From Gilvimarinus japonicus (GTDB lineage Bacteria; Pseudomonadota; Gammaproteobacteria; Pseudomonadales; Cellvibrionaceae): DNA of 64,000 nt. The stretch's first letter is position 1; each line of letters opens with the position of its first letter. The notes beneath the pieces were generated by a model. It saw only the letters and a list, made by a program, of their open reading frames with translations. It was not told the origin of the DNA and ran no database searches. Positions 35,969 to 45,003 of this stretch are shown here, piece after piece. The DNA lies in the NCBI RefSeq assembly GCF_042847215.1, contig NZ_AP031500.1, forward strand, positions 2,108,001 through 2,172,000, read 5' to 3'. The position numbers and the translations under genes are program-made.

Positions 35969-36589
35969 ATGACGGCCACACTCCTAACTGAAGATCAGCG
36001 AGACTGCCTGCAGGAAATAGCCAATGTCGCTATGGGGCAGTCGGCCGACCATTTGGCGCGCCTGTTGGACGTTTTTGTGGTTCTCTCCATTCCGAGCGTC
36101 AGCCTGCTCACACCCAATGATATCGCCATGATGCTGCAATCGCTTCAAAGCGAGGATGGCGATGGCCAAGAGCTAGCCGGCGTCTGCCAAGGGTTTATTG
36201 GCGGTGGTATCGCCGGCGAGGCACTACTGATTTTCAATGGTACCGATTACCGGGATTTAGCCACCCTGCTCCGCTATGACGCCAATGCCGGCGCCAGTGC
36301 CCGCAGCGAGCTACTCATGGACACCACCAACGTCCTTGGTGGCGCTTGCTTACACAGTCTTGCCAAACAGCTGGATACTCAGTTTAGCCTGGGCCCCCCG
36401 ATTTTACTGGGCGAGCACTTCGATTTAACGGAAACCCTGAAGAAGCGTGAAATCAATTGGCATAATGCTCTCGTTATCGAGATCAATTACACTATTGAGG
36501 ATCATAAGGTAAATTGCGACCTGTTATTGGTGATCAGTGAAAACTGCATTGACGGGCTACTTGAGAAACTCAATTACCTGATCGAATAA
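35969..36589 (+). CDS. CheC-like phosphatase family protein
   Basis: About 206 residues resembling the CheC/CheX/FliY family, whose members dephosphorylate CheY-P. The first signature CLQEIANVAMGQSADHLARLL (residues near 13-33; D/E and N in the helix) and a second helix RSELLMDTTNVLGGACLHSLAKQL near 110 repeat the CheC active-site pattern (E..N). The start is placed at the ATG after the extended -10 element. It is followed 17 bases later by a diguanylate cyclase on the same strand, so the two likely function together. No flagellar or chemotaxis gene is near, so its target response regulator is unknown. Confidence 0.8.
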   Translation: MTATLLTEDQRDCLQEIANVAMGQSADHLARLLDVFVVLSIPSVSLLTPNDIAMMLQSLQSEDGDGQELAGVCQGFIGGGIAGEALLIFNGTDYRDLATLLRYDANAGASARSELLMDTTNVLGGACLHSLAKQLDTQFSLGPPILLGEHFDLTETLKKREINWHNALVIEINYTIEDHKVNCDLLLVISENCIDGLLEKLNYLIE

Positions 36590-36606
36590 TACGGGCGAGC
36601 TGAGCT

Positions 36607-37575
36607 ATGGCGGATACAAAAGACGACTTGAGCCACTTTCTCAAGGACGTTCACTGGCTGTTAGACATTCTGCAGAATATCGATGTCGGACTTGTGGTGC
36701 TTGACGCGCAGTACAATGTCGCTCTGTGGAACCAGTTTATGCAAAACCACAGTGGCCAAGCCCCCGAGCACGTACTGGGCAACAGTCTGTTTAGTATCTT
36801 CCCCGAGCTGTCCGAAGATTGGTTTCGCCGCAAGGCGGAGCCGGTTTTTGTACTGCAAAGTGCCGCTTTCACCACCTGGGAGCAACGTCCCCACCTGTTT
36901 CGGTTTCCCCATTACCGGCCCATTACTGGCAGTGCCGGCTATATGTATCAAAACACCACAATTATCCCCCTGATTGATACGCACGGGGAGGTTGAGCATA
37001 TATGCTTGATCGTCTACGACGTAACCGACACTGCAATGAACAAACTTGCACAAATTGAGGCAAACAACCGCCTGCAGGGCTTAAGTCGTATTGACCACTT
37101 AACTGGGTTATTCAATCGCGGGCACTGGGAGCACTGTTTAACACAAGAGTACAAACGCTTTGACCGGTATCACATTTCCTGCTCGTTAGTGCTGTTTGAT
37201 ATCGACCACTTTAAAGTCGTTAACGACACCTACGGTCACACGGTGGGTGATGACGTTATCCGTTGCGTCAGCGAGTGCCTGCGCGCGCAATTGCGCGAAA
37301 CGGATATCGCGGGGCGTTACGGTGGCGAAGAATTTGGTGTTATTTTGACTAACACAGATACCGACGGCGCCCTTGAGTTTGCCGAGCGTTTACGCAAAGC
37401 GGTCGAGGCGCAGTCGATTACCACCGCCACTACCGACGTTAAAATTACCATTAGCCTCGGGGTCCAACAGCTTAGCGAAACTATTTGCTCGACCCAGAAC
37501 TGGCTAGAGGGCGCCGATAAAGCGCTCTACTTCTGCAAAGAAAACGGCCGCAACCGCTCCCACGCCAGCGAATAG
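36607..37575 (+). CDS. PAS-GGDEF diguanylate cyclase
   Basis: A 322-residue cytoplasmic protein. The N-terminal 140 residues form a PAS-type sensor domain (DILQNIDVGLVVLDAQYNVALWN near 20-42). A GGDEF domain follows from about residue 160 (SRIDHLTGLFNRGHW) with the catalytic GGEEF at 239-243 and an inhibitory RETD site at 230-233, so it should make cyclic-di-GMP with product inhibition. No membrane helix is seen. It follows the CheC-like gene by 17 bases, suggesting a chemotaxis-phosphatase/c-di-GMP module. An intrinsic terminator lies about 50 bases downstream. Confidence 0.93.
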   Translation: MADTKDDLSHFLKDVHWLLDILQNIDVGLVVLDAQYNVALWNQFMQNHSGQAPEHVLGNSLFSIFPELSEDWFRRKAEPVFVLQSAAFTTWEQRPHLFRFPHYRPITGSAGYMYQNTTIIPLIDTHGEVEHICLIVYDVTDTAMNKLAQIEANNRLQGLSRIDHLTGLFNRGHWEHCLTQEYKRFDRYHISCSLVLFDIDHFKVVNDTYGHTVGDDVIRCVSECLRAQLRETDIAGRYGGEEFGVILTNTDTDGALEFAERLRKAVEAQSITTATTDVKITISLGVQQLSETICSTQNWLEGADKALYFCKENGRNRSHASE

Positions 37576-37625
37576 CCCCGGCTACACCCCTCTAAAGGCG
37601 CTTAACGCCAACAAAAGTAACGTAC

Positions 37626-37655
37626 AAAAAAGCCGGCACCATTGGCGCCGGCTTT
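37626..37655. terminator. Bidirectional terminator between diguanylate cyclase and ppiD genes
   Basis: AGCCGGC (37631-37637) pairs with GCCGGCT (37647-37653), flanked by an A tract on the left and TTTA on the right. On the minus strand the T tract is stronger, so it terminates ppiD well and probably the cyclase gene as well. Confidence 0.8.
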
Positions 37656-37686
37656 AGAGAGTATGGCCTAATAATATTAGATACTA

Positions 37687-39549
37687 TTACCGCTCAATAT
37701 CAGCGGTTTCTTCTAGGTACTGCTGATAAGAAGCAAAGTCGGCATTGCCGAGCAAGCTTGCCAAGCTCTGACTTACAGACGCTTTCTCGGTGTCTGGTAT
37801 ATCCTCTTGCGGCACGTTAACAGCACTTAAGACGACGACGGAGTACTCGCCATTGGCACCAAATCCATCGACACTCACACCGTCGGCTGACGGGTGCGCC
37901 ATGCTAAAGGCAAACTCGACAACCCCTCTGGGCTGCTCCATATTGCCACGCTCAACAGCCTCCAATGAGGTTACCTCAAGCGCCTCGGTTTCGGCCAACT
38001 GGGCTAAGTCGGCGCCCTCCAAGAGGCGACTCTGCAATGATTTGCCTTTTTCTGCCAGCAGATTCGCGGCCTGCTCTTCTCGTAAAGTCGTTGCGATTTG
38101 ATCACTCACCTCGCCCAAAGGCTTAACAAAGCTTGGCTCATGGGCGATCTTTTTCACCACAACCACACGATCTGGCGCCAGCTCGATAACCTCACTGGCG
38201 TTATCGTGGGTTAACACCTCTTCGCTAAACGCCGCTTTGGCAACGGCAGGCGACGCGCTAATACCATTGCCGCCGCTGCGTGCAAAAAGCTCACTTTGGG
38301 CGACTTTAACATTCAGCTGCTCAGCGACATTAGCCAGGCTTTCAGCGTTGTAAGACAAATCTTCAAGCTGATCAAGTAGCTCGATAAAGCGAGCCTCGGC
38401 GGCGGTGCGCTTGGCCTGCTCTGCCAGCTGCTCCTTCTGCTCGGCAAAGCTCGTGGGCTCGCCACCGCTTTCTTCCAGAAGCTTGATAAAGTGAGTGCCG
38501 GCATCGGTCGTAACCGGACCTGAGACCTCACCAACAGACAACCCGGCCAAAGCCTCTTCAAAGTCTTCAGGGAATGCATCACCACCAGAAACACCCAGAT
38601 CGCCGCCGCTATCCTTAGACCCTAAATCGTCCGAGTACTCGGCAGCCAGCTCGGCGAAGTCGGCGTTGCTGTTAAGCTTGGCCTGAACCTCGGCAATTTT
38701 TTCATCGCTCGGATCTTCGAGCAAAATGTGTGCGGCATGGCGTTCAACTGAAGGCGCAAAATCTTCAATATTTTCTTCGTACTGTGTACGCAGCTCAGCC
38801 TCGTCAACACTTTCATTTGCCGCCAGTTCATCAACACTTAAGTCAATGTATTCGACAGCCACCTTCTCAGGAACCGTAAAGCGCTCGCTGTTTTGTTGGT
38901 AATACTGCTCGATCTCAGCTTCGCTAACATCAATGCTTTCCATTAATTTTTCAGCATTAAACGTGACAAAGCTAAAGTCGCGGGTTTGATTGTTCAGCTC
39001 AATTAAGTACTGAAGCTCCGCGTCCGTAACAAAATTAGTGCCTGATACACCGCTTGCCAGTTGATTAACCGTTAAGTCGCGAGTCAACTCACGCTTGTAG
39101 GATGCCGGGGTATAAGCCAGCATGCGCAGCGATTGTTGGTAGCGGTCTGGATCAAACTCACCGTCGAGGTTCTGAAACGCGGGGATCGACGTAATCACAC
39201 TGTTTAAGCGCGCATCCGAAACCGTCATGCCGGCCTCTTGGGCGGCTTGCGTCAATAAGGTGCGGCGCACTAGGTTTTCAATAGCAGGCTCTCGCAAGTT
39301 CTCACTGCTGAGAAAATCCTCGGGCACCGAATCGCCAAAGCGGCTGCGCAACTGTTGTTTTTGCTGCTCGATTGCGCGAGTCACTTCAGTCTCGGTAATA
39401 TCCTGACCGTTAATGGTCAATACGGTTTGCGAGGTATTCGTGCTAGAAAAGAGAGCTTCGGCTCCCGAGAGCGCGAAGATAATCACCAGCAAACCGACTA
39501 AGATTCCGGCGACAACTCCTTTAGAGTTATCGCGCATTGTTTGTAACAT
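37687..39549 (-). CDS. ppiD: Periplasmic chaperone PpiD (SurA-like peptidyl-prolyl isomerase)
   Basis: About 620 residues with an N-terminal membrane anchor (GVVAGILVGLLVIIFALSG, near 10-28), a SurA_N-like chaperone region and a central parvulin domain (AAHILLEDP...GGDLGVSGGDAFP...GTHFIKLLE, near 260-365). PpiD sits at the Sec translocon and assists folding of exported proteins. The frame opens at 39588; the ATG at 39549 gives MLQTMRDNSKG, the family start, with GGAGC upstream. It lies after hupB in the conserved lon-hupB-ppiD order, separated by the hupB terminator, so it has its own start. Confidence 0.94.
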   Translation of the reverse strand: MLQTMRDNSKGVVAGILVGLLVIIFALSGAEALFSSTNTSQTVLTINGQDITETEVTRAIEQQKQQLRSRFGDSVPEDFLSSENLREPAIENLVRRTLLTQAAQEAGMTVSDARLNSVITSIPAFQNLDGEFDPDRYQQSLRMLAYTPASYKRELTRDLTVNQLASGVSGTNFVTDAELQYLIELNNQTRDFSFVTFNAEKLMESIDVSEAEIEQYYQQNSERFTVPEKVAVEYIDLSVDELAANESVDEAELRTQYEENIEDFAPSVERHAAHILLEDPSDEKIAEVQAKLNSNADFAELAAEYSDDLGSKDSGGDLGVSGGDAFPEDFEEALAGLSVGEVSGPVTTDAGTHFIKLLEESGGEPTSFAEQKEQLAEQAKRTAAEARFIELLDQLEDLSYNAESLANVAEQLNVKVAQSELFARSGGNGISASPAVAKAAFSEEVLTHDNASEVIELAPDRVVVVKKIAHEPSFVKPLGEVSDQIATTLREEQAANLLAEKGKSLQSRLLEGADLAQLAETEALEVTSLEAVERGNMEQPRGVVEFAFSMAHPSADGVSVDGFGANGEYSVVVLSAVNVPQEDIPDTEKASVSQSLASLLGNADFASYQQYLEETADIER

Positions 39550-39573
39550 GTCCAGCTCCTGAACGGGGGCAGT

Positions 39574-39611
39574 TTTATGTCTGCACACAAATATTTATGT
39601 CGGTACACAAA
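39574..39611. repeat. Two imperfect 18-base direct repeats upstream of ppiD
   Basis: TTTATGTCTGCACACAAA (39574-39591) and TTTATGTCGGTACACAAA (39594-39611) differ at two positions and have a 20-base period, close to two helical turns. They lie between the hupB terminator and ppiD and could be regulator sites in the ppiD promoter. Confidence 0.55.
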
Positions 39612-39637
39612 AAAGGCGCATCTTGGATGCGCCTTTT
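39609..39637 (-). terminator. Intrinsic terminator of hupB
   Basis: AAAAGGCGCATC-TTG-GATGCGCCTTTT (39611-39637) is a perfect 12-base stem, followed on the minus strand by more T. A second inverted repeat, CGTTAG with CTAACG, lies just before it (39641-39668). Confidence 0.85.
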
Positions 39638-39694
39638 AAACGTTAGGGTTTCTTTTAAAACGCTAACGTGGCTTCAATTAAACTAAAACTTGGC

Positions 39695-39967
39695 TTAATT
39701 GACAGCGTCTTTCAGAGCCTTACCGGCTTTAAAGCTAGGCACTTTCGCAGCAGCGATCTGAATTTCAGCGCCGGTTTGCGGATTGCGCCCGGTGCGTGCG
39801 GCACGATCTTTTACAGAAAAAGTACCAAACCCTACTAGCACAACTTGATCACCTTTTTTCAGTGAGTCAGTAACGCCATCAACAACGGCATCCAGTGCAC
39901 GTCCCGCAGCAGCTTTAGAGATATCCGCAGATGCGGCGATGGCTTCGATCAGCTCAGTTTTATTCAC
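39695..39967 (-). CDS. hupB: DNA-binding protein HU-beta
   Basis: A 90-residue nucleoid protein. It starts MNKTELIEAIAASADISKAAA, with the DNA-binding arm around VLVGFGTFSVKDRAARTGRNPQTG and C-terminal PSFKAGKALKDAVN. The frame extends to 40039, but the GTG at 39967 gives the usual HU length and has GGGG nearby. HU bends DNA and organises the nucleoid. Its place between lon and ppiD is the conserved order in pseudomonads and E. coli. A 288-base gap to lon and a strong terminator suggest its own transcript. Confidence 0.97.
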   Translation of the reverse strand: MNKTELIEAIAASADISKAAAGRALDAVVDGVTDSLKKGDQVVLVGFGTFSVKDRAARTGRNPQTGAEIQIAAAKVPSFKAGKALKDAVN

Positions 39968-40242
39968 GTTAAACCCCTTTAATAAATTTCCAGAACTAGC
40001 GTTTATAGTTGTGCAGTGCTTATTGATGGATGGCATCAACGACTCACCGGACTTAGTCCCGCACCACCACTTCTGTTGAACTGCGATTTATACCAAGTGG
40101 CTCCGGTCGGGTCAAGGCTGGGCTGCGACAATCGCCGTAAGTATCCCAGTTTTGTCTGCTATTTGAGCAAAAGCAGAGTTTCTGGGCCCAGGCGAGTAAT
40201 TTTAGAGCGCAATCAAGTTACTCAAAGTAACAACCCATAGAG

Positions 40243-40274
40243 CCGAATTAACACACTAATGTGTGTTAATTCGG
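40243..40274 (-). other. Perfect hairpin spanning the lon stop codon
   Basis: CCGAATTAACACAC (40243-40256), loop TAAT, then GTGTGTTAATTCGG (40261-40274) is a perfect 14-base inverted repeat covering the last lon codons and the TAG stop, which falls at the loop. No T tract follows on the minus strand, so it is not a classical terminator. It may protect or process the lon mRNA 3' end, or affect termination of translation. Confidence 0.6.
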
Positions 40275-42670
40275 TTGCCATTTTCCGACTGCTCAGCCTT
40301 TTGCTCCAACGCCTGGTACTCTTCATCACTCAGTGGCGTCGGTGTATGCTGTAAGGCGATTTGCAGCACCTCGTCAATCCATTTAACCGGGCGTATCGTT
40401 AAATCCGCCTTAATGTTGTCGGGAATTTCCTTAAGATCACGCTCGTTATCCGCTGGAATCACAACAGTTTTAATGCCACCACGGTGAGCGGCCAGCAACT
40501 TCTCTTTTAGGCCGCCAATACGCAGTACCTCACCGCGCAGGGTAATCTCGCCGGTCATGGCCACATCAGCTCTAACGGGAATAGAGGTCAGCACAGACAC
40601 CAAGGCCGTGCACATCCCCACCCCGGCACTGGGGCCATCTTTAGGCGTTGCCCCCTCTGGCACATGAATATGAATGTCCATTTTTTCGTGGTAATCCGGC
40701 GCGACTCCCAACACTTGCGCACGCGAGCGAACCACGGTTAACGCCGCCTGGATAGACTCCTGCATGACATCACCGAGCGAGCCGGTTTTTATCACTCGAC
40801 CCTTACCTTTTACCGCCGTAGACTCAATGGTTAGCAGCTCCCCGCCAACTTGGGTCCAGGCAAGTCCCGTTACCTGACCGATCTGATCATCGTTTTCAGC
40901 TCGGCCAAAATCAAATTTACGCACACCCAGTAAATCTTCCAACGCATCAACGGTAATGGTGTCGGTGGTCTTATCGGCCGCCCGAACGTGCTTGGTCACG
41001 ACTTTACGAGCCAGCTTGGCAACTTCGCGGTCCAGCCCACGAACCCCGGCTTCACGCGTGTAATAGCGGATTATGTCGCGAATAACGTCATCATCCACCG
41101 CCATTTCACCCTCTTTTAGGCCATTGGCTTTCACTTGCTTGGGAATCAGGTACTTTTTGGCAATATTCAGCTTTTCTTCTTCGGTATAACCGGGAATCCG
41201 GATGACCTCCATCCGGTCCAGCAATGGGCCGGGGATATTCATCGAGTTTGAGGTGCAGACAAACATCACGTCGGAAAGATCGTAATCAACCTCAAGGTAG
41301 TGATCGTTGAAGTGGTTGTTCTGCTCCGGGTCCAGCACCTCTAACAGCGCTGAGGCTGGATCACCGCGGTTGTCCATGCCCATCTTGTCGACTTCGTCGA
41401 GCAAAAACAGTGGGTTTTTAACCCCGGCCTTGGCCATTTTTTGCACTAACTTGCCTGGCAAAGAACCAATGTAAGTGCGGCGATGGCCGCGAATTTCTGC
41501 CTCATCACGCACACCACCCAGCGCCATACGCACAAATTTGCGGTTGGTTGCGCGAGCGATAGATTCGCCCAAGGAGGTTTTACCAACCCCCGGAGGGCCC
41601 ACCAGACACAAGATAGGGCCTTTGATTTTTTTAACGCGTTTTTGTACTGCCAGGTACTCGAGAATACGCTCTTTAACCTCTTCGAGACCGTGGTGATCTT
41701 TTTCGAGCACTGCCTCGGCCCGGGCGAGATCGTGGCGCACTTTACTGCGTTTTTTCCAAGGGACCTTGATCATCCAGTCGATATAGGCCCGCAGCACCGA
41801 GGCCTCGGCGGACATCGGCGACATCATTTTTAACTTGCCAAGTTCGGCGCGAGTTTTCTCTTGGGCTTCTTCCGACATTCCGCTGTCGGCAATTTTTTGC
41901 TCCAGCTCGTCAACCTCGTTGACCTCTTCGCCCATATCGCCCAGCTCTTTCTGAATCGCCTTCATTTGCTCATTCAGGTAGTACTCGCGCTGGCTTTTTT
42001 CCATCTGTTTTTTAACGCGGCCGCGAATTTTCTTCTCGACCTGCAGCAGGTCGATTTGCCCATCCATCAGCTCGAGCAAACTTTCAATTCGCTCGCGAAC
42101 GCCGGTAAGCTCAAGTACCGCTTGTTTTTGCTCCAACTCAAGCGCCATATGCGCGGCAACCGTATCGGCAAAGCGGCTCGGATCATCAATACCGCTCAGC
42201 GAGCTCATCACCTCCGACGACACCTTGCGCGACAAACTGACATATTGCTCAAAATGGTCGCGCGCGGTTTTAATCAACGCCTCGGCGTCTTCACTGGCCA
42301 AGGCTTCCTCGGCAAAGACGCTCACGGCAACGCGGTAGTGGCCGTCTTCCTCTTCAGCATTATCGATAGACACCCGCTCGCCGCCTTCAACCAACACTTT
42401 GACGGTGCCGTCGGGCAGTTTGAGTAGCTGTAGGATTGTGGCAAGCGTGCCTACTTGGTATAGATCGCTTGGGGTTGGGTCGTCATCAGTAGGACTTTTT
42501 TGTGCCACTAAGACGATCTGCTTGTCAGCGCGCATTGCGCTCTCAAGCGCTTCGATAGACTTTTGCCGACCGACAAACAGGGGAATCACCATGTGCGGAT
42601 AGACTACGACATCCCGCAACGGCAACAAGGGTAAATCGGAGTTCTTTGATACTTGCTCATTCTGGTCCAT
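40256..42670 (-). CDS. lon: ATP-dependent protease Lon
   Basis: An 804-residue AAA+ protease. The N-terminal substrate-binding domain (LPLLPLRDVVVYPHMVIPLF, near 14-33) precedes a Walker A GPPGVGKTSLGE near 358, Walker B and sensor motifs, and the Lon protease domain with its catalytic serine in KDGPSAGVGMC and lysine in GGLKEKLLAA. Length is standard. It degrades misfolded and regulatory proteins. A probable sigma-32 promoter precedes it. The start has GGGGG about six bases upstream. The clpX terminator separates it from clpX. Confidence 0.97.
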   Translation of the reverse strand: MDQNEQVSKNSDLPLLPLRDVVVYPHMVIPLFVGRQKSIEALESAMRADKQIVLVAQKSPTDDDPTPSDLYQVGTLATILQLLKLPDGTVKVLVEGGERVSIDNAEEEDGHYRVAVSVFAEEALASEDAEALIKTARDHFEQYVSLSRKVSSEVMSSLSGIDDPSRFADTVAAHMALELEQKQAVLELTGVRERIESLLELMDGQIDLLQVEKKIRGRVKKQMEKSQREYYLNEQMKAIQKELGDMGEEVNEVDELEQKIADSGMSEEAQEKTRAELGKLKMMSPMSAEASVLRAYIDWMIKVPWKKRSKVRHDLARAEAVLEKDHHGLEEVKERILEYLAVQKRVKKIKGPILCLVGPPGVGKTSLGESIARATNRKFVRMALGGVRDEAEIRGHRRTYIGSLPGKLVQKMAKAGVKNPLFLLDEVDKMGMDNRGDPASALLEVLDPEQNNHFNDHYLEVDYDLSDVMFVCTSNSMNIPGPLLDRMEVIRIPGYTEEEKLNIAKKYLIPKQVKANGLKEGEMAVDDDVIRDIIRYYTREAGVRGLDREVAKLARKVVTKHVRAADKTTDTITVDALEDLLGVRKFDFGRAENDDQIGQVTGLAWTQVGGELLTIESTAVKGKGRVIKTGSLGDVMQESIQAALTVVRSRAQVLGVAPDYHEKMDIHIHVPEGATPKDGPSAGVGMCTALVSVLTSIPVRADVAMTGEITLRGEVLRIGGLKEKLLAAHRGGIKTVVIPADNERDLKEIPDNIKADLTIRPVKWIDEVLQIALQHTPTPLSDEEYQALEQKAEQSENGNRINTH

Positions 42671-42721
42671 AGAGACCCCCTAATGGTCTGGTTACAACGG
42701 GCTTATTAGCCTTACACCTTA

Positions 42722-42751
42722 AGATTGGGGTCGAGCGGGAGAAATTACAAG
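42722..42751 (-). promoter_or_regulatory. Probable sigma-32 heat-shock promoter of lon
   Basis: On the minus strand CTTGTAA (42751-42745), 14 bases, CCCCAATCT (42730-42722) resembles the sigma-32 consensus CTTGAAA-N14-CCCCATNT. The predicted start lies about 45 bases before lon, downstream of the clpX terminator, giving a heat-inducible lon transcript. Confidence 0.65.
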
Positions 42752-42763
42752 ACAGGAGGGAAT

Positions 42764-42801
42764 AAAAACGCAAATAGGGTACTAAAAGTACCCTATTTGC
42801 G
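42764..42801 (-). terminator. Intrinsic terminator of clpX
   Basis: CGCAAATAGGGTAC-TAAAA-GTACCCTATTTGCG (42769-42801) is a perfect 14-base stem, followed on the minus strand by TTTTT. It separates clpX from the lon promoter. Confidence 0.9.
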
Positions 42802-42829
42802 CAGTTTTACAGCAGTTTAGCTACGAAAC

Positions 42830-44131
42830 TCAGTCTTCTTTGGCGACCTTGCTGGGAGCGGGCTCTTGGTTTTCATACACCAGTAAAGGCTCAGATTCGC
42901 CTTTAATCACGCTCTCATCAACCACCACTTTCTTAACACTTTCCTCTGAAGGAATGCGGTACATGGTGTCCAGCAAGACAGACTCCATAATTGAGCGCAA
43001 GCCGCGGGCACCGGTTTTGCGATCCATAGCCTTTTGCGCCACAGCCTCCAATGCATCACGGCGGAAGTCCAGCTCAACCCCTTCCATATCAAACAAGCGT
43101 TGATACTGCTTGGTTAAAGCGTTTTTCGGCTCAGCAAGAATCTGCACTAAGGCTTCATTGTCCAGCTCGTCTAGCGTTGCGATAACAGGCAAGCGCCCTA
43201 CAAACTCAGGGATCAAGCCGTAGCGCACTAAATCTTCTGGCTCGAGCTCGTGCAGAGTGTCGCCAAAGCTCTTGTCATCGTTTTTGCTTTTAACTTCAGC
43301 GCCAAAACCGATACCGCCACGCTCTGAACGGTCGCGAATCACTTTATCCAAGCCCGCAAATGCGCCGCCACAGATAAACAGGATATTACCGGTATCAACC
43401 TGCAAAAACTCCTGCTGCGGATGTTTGCGCCCACCTTGAGGCGGCACGGATGCTACGGTGCCCTCAATAAGCTTCAAAAGCGCTTGCTGCACACCCTCAC
43501 CCGAGACATCACGGGTAATGGAGGGGTTGTCCGACTTACGAGAGATCTTATCGATCTCATCGATGTAAACGATACCCTGCTGCGCTTTCTCGACATCGTA
43601 GTCGCATTTTTGCAGTAGCTTTTGAATGATGTTTTCAACGTCTTCGCCGACATAGCCTGCTTCGGTCAAGGTCGTCGCATCGGCAATGGTAAAGGGCACA
43701 TTTAACAGGCGCGCTAGGGTTTCGGCCAGCAGTGTTTTACCACTACCGGTGGGGCCCACCAGCAAAATATTACTTTTACCCAATTCAACGGCGTCTTTCT
43801 CTTTGCCTTTGGCGCCACCAACGCGCAAGCGTTTGTAGTGGTTATACACTGCCACAGCCAATACTTTTTTAGCCGGTTGTTGGCCAATAACGTACTGATC
43901 GAGAATGCCAGAAATCTCAGCCGGCTTAGGCAGTTTTTCCGACTGACCCTCTGCAGCGGTTTCTTGGATTTCTTCGCGAATAATGTCGTTACACAGATCG
44001 ACACACTCGTCACATATAAACACAGAGGGCCCCGCAATTAACTTGCGAACCTCGTGCTGGCTCTTACCGCAAAACGAGCAATACAAAAGCTTACCGTTTT
44101 TGTCGCCGCTATCACCGGTGTGATCGGTCAT
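42830..44131 (-). CDS. clpX: ClpX, ATPase subunit of the Clp protease
   Basis: A 433-residue AAA+ unfoldase. The N-terminal zinc-binding domain has CSFCGKS and CDECVDLC (near residues 19-46). The ATPase domain shows GPTGSGKTLLAETLA near 120, Walker B VYIDEIDKI and the sensor-2 ARGLRSIME region; the IGF-type ClpP-docking loop corresponds to GIGFGAEV near 265. It feeds substrates into ClpP, encoded 108 bases upstream on the same strand. Length matches the family. A strong terminator follows. Confidence 0.97.
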   Translation of the reverse strand: MTDHTGDSGDKNGKLLYCSFCGKSQHEVRKLIAGPSVFICDECVDLCNDIIREEIQETAAEGQSEKLPKPAEISGILDQYVIGQQPAKKVLAVAVYNHYKRLRVGGAKGKEKDAVELGKSNILLVGPTGSGKTLLAETLARLLNVPFTIADATTLTEAGYVGEDVENIIQKLLQKCDYDVEKAQQGIVYIDEIDKISRKSDNPSITRDVSGEGVQQALLKLIEGTVASVPPQGGRKHPQQEFLQVDTGNILFICGGAFAGLDKVIRDRSERGGIGFGAEVKSKNDDKSFGDTLHELEPEDLVRYGLIPEFVGRLPVIATLDELDNEALVQILAEPKNALTKQYQRLFDMEGVELDFRRDALEAVAQKAMDRKTGARGLRSIMESVLLDTMYRIPSEESVKKVVVDESVIKGESEPLLVYENQEPAPSKVAKED

Positions 44132-44239
44132 TAAACCACTCCCATTCTTAACCTATGGAGTAAAGATGCAGTCTTTACCCTAAATTTTCAAGCCCCAGCA
44201 GGTAAATCAACCGAGACTGCAATACTCTACTGGGATGAA

Positions 44240-44875
44240 TTAAGTCTCAACCCGGCTCGAGACAACGGAATCGACAATGCCGTACTCTTTTGCCTCATCC
44301 GCTGACATAAACTTATCACGCTCGGTGTCCAGCTCTATTTGCTCTAGCTTCTGACCGCTGTGATTGGCCAAAATTTGGTTCAACCGCTCGCGAATCTTAA
44401 GGATCTCTTGGGCGTGGATATGGATATCCGACGCCTGACCCTGAGCACCACCACTGGGCTGGTGAATCATCACCCGCGAGTTAGGCAAGCAGTAACGCTT
44501 ACCTTTGGCGCCCGATGCCAGTAAAAAAGCACCCATAGAGCAAGCCTGCCCCATGCACATTGTGCTCACATCTGGCTTGATAAACTGCATGGTGTCGTAA
44601 ATGGACATGCCTGCTGTTACCGAGCCACCGGGCGAGTTAATGTACAAGTGAATGTCTTTATCTGGATTTTCCGCCTCTAGGAAAAGCAACTGGGCGCACA
44701 CCAGATTGGCCATATGATCTTCTACCTGGCCGGTTAAAAAAATCACACGCTCCTTTAAAAGGCGCGAGTAGATATCGTACGAGCGCTCTCCCCGAGCGGT
44801 TTGCTCGACAACCATTGGCACTAAGCCGCTGGCGGTGATCTCTTGAGTACTACGATCTGATTGCGGGTAGGACAT
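44240..44875 (-). CDS. clpP: ClpP, serine protease subunit
   Basis: A 211-residue protease that forms the ClpXP degradation chamber. Catalytic Ser is in GQACSMGAFLLASG, catalytic His in RVMIHQPSGG, with Asp in the C-terminal ELDTERDKFMSA part. The N-terminal segment before LVPMVVEQTARGERSYDIYSR is likely a processed propeptide. AGAAGAAGG precedes the ATG. It follows tig by about 170 bases and precedes clpX, the conserved tig-clpP-clpX order. Confidence 0.97.
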   Translation of the reverse strand: MSYPQSDRSTQEITASGLVPMVVEQTARGERSYDIYSRLLKERVIFLTGQVEDHMANLVCAQLLFLEAENPDKDIHLYINSPGGSVTAGMSIYDTMQFIKPDVSTMCMGQACSMGAFLLASGAKGKRYCLPNSRVMIHQPSGGAQGQASDIHIHAQEILKIRERLNQILANHSGQKLEQIELDTERDKFMSADEAKEYGIVDSVVSSRVET

Positions 44876-45003
44876 TGTGCTTCATACCTTCTTCTGAAAA
44901 TGTCACAAACACGGCGCGAAGCCGCCATTAAACCGAGATAGTGGGAGCTTAACCTGTGACGGGACTGTTTGCCAGCGCCGTAAGAGAATTGGGAGGGAGA
45001 GTG

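Noticed and set aside
40016..40240. 74-residue plus-strand frame between hupB and lon
   Set aside because: Runs against the gene order in an intergenic region, no ribosome site, no motif.
41861..42427. 188-residue open frame antisense to lon
   Set aside because: It lies wholly inside the conserved lon coding sequence and mirrors its codons. No ribosome site or known motif.
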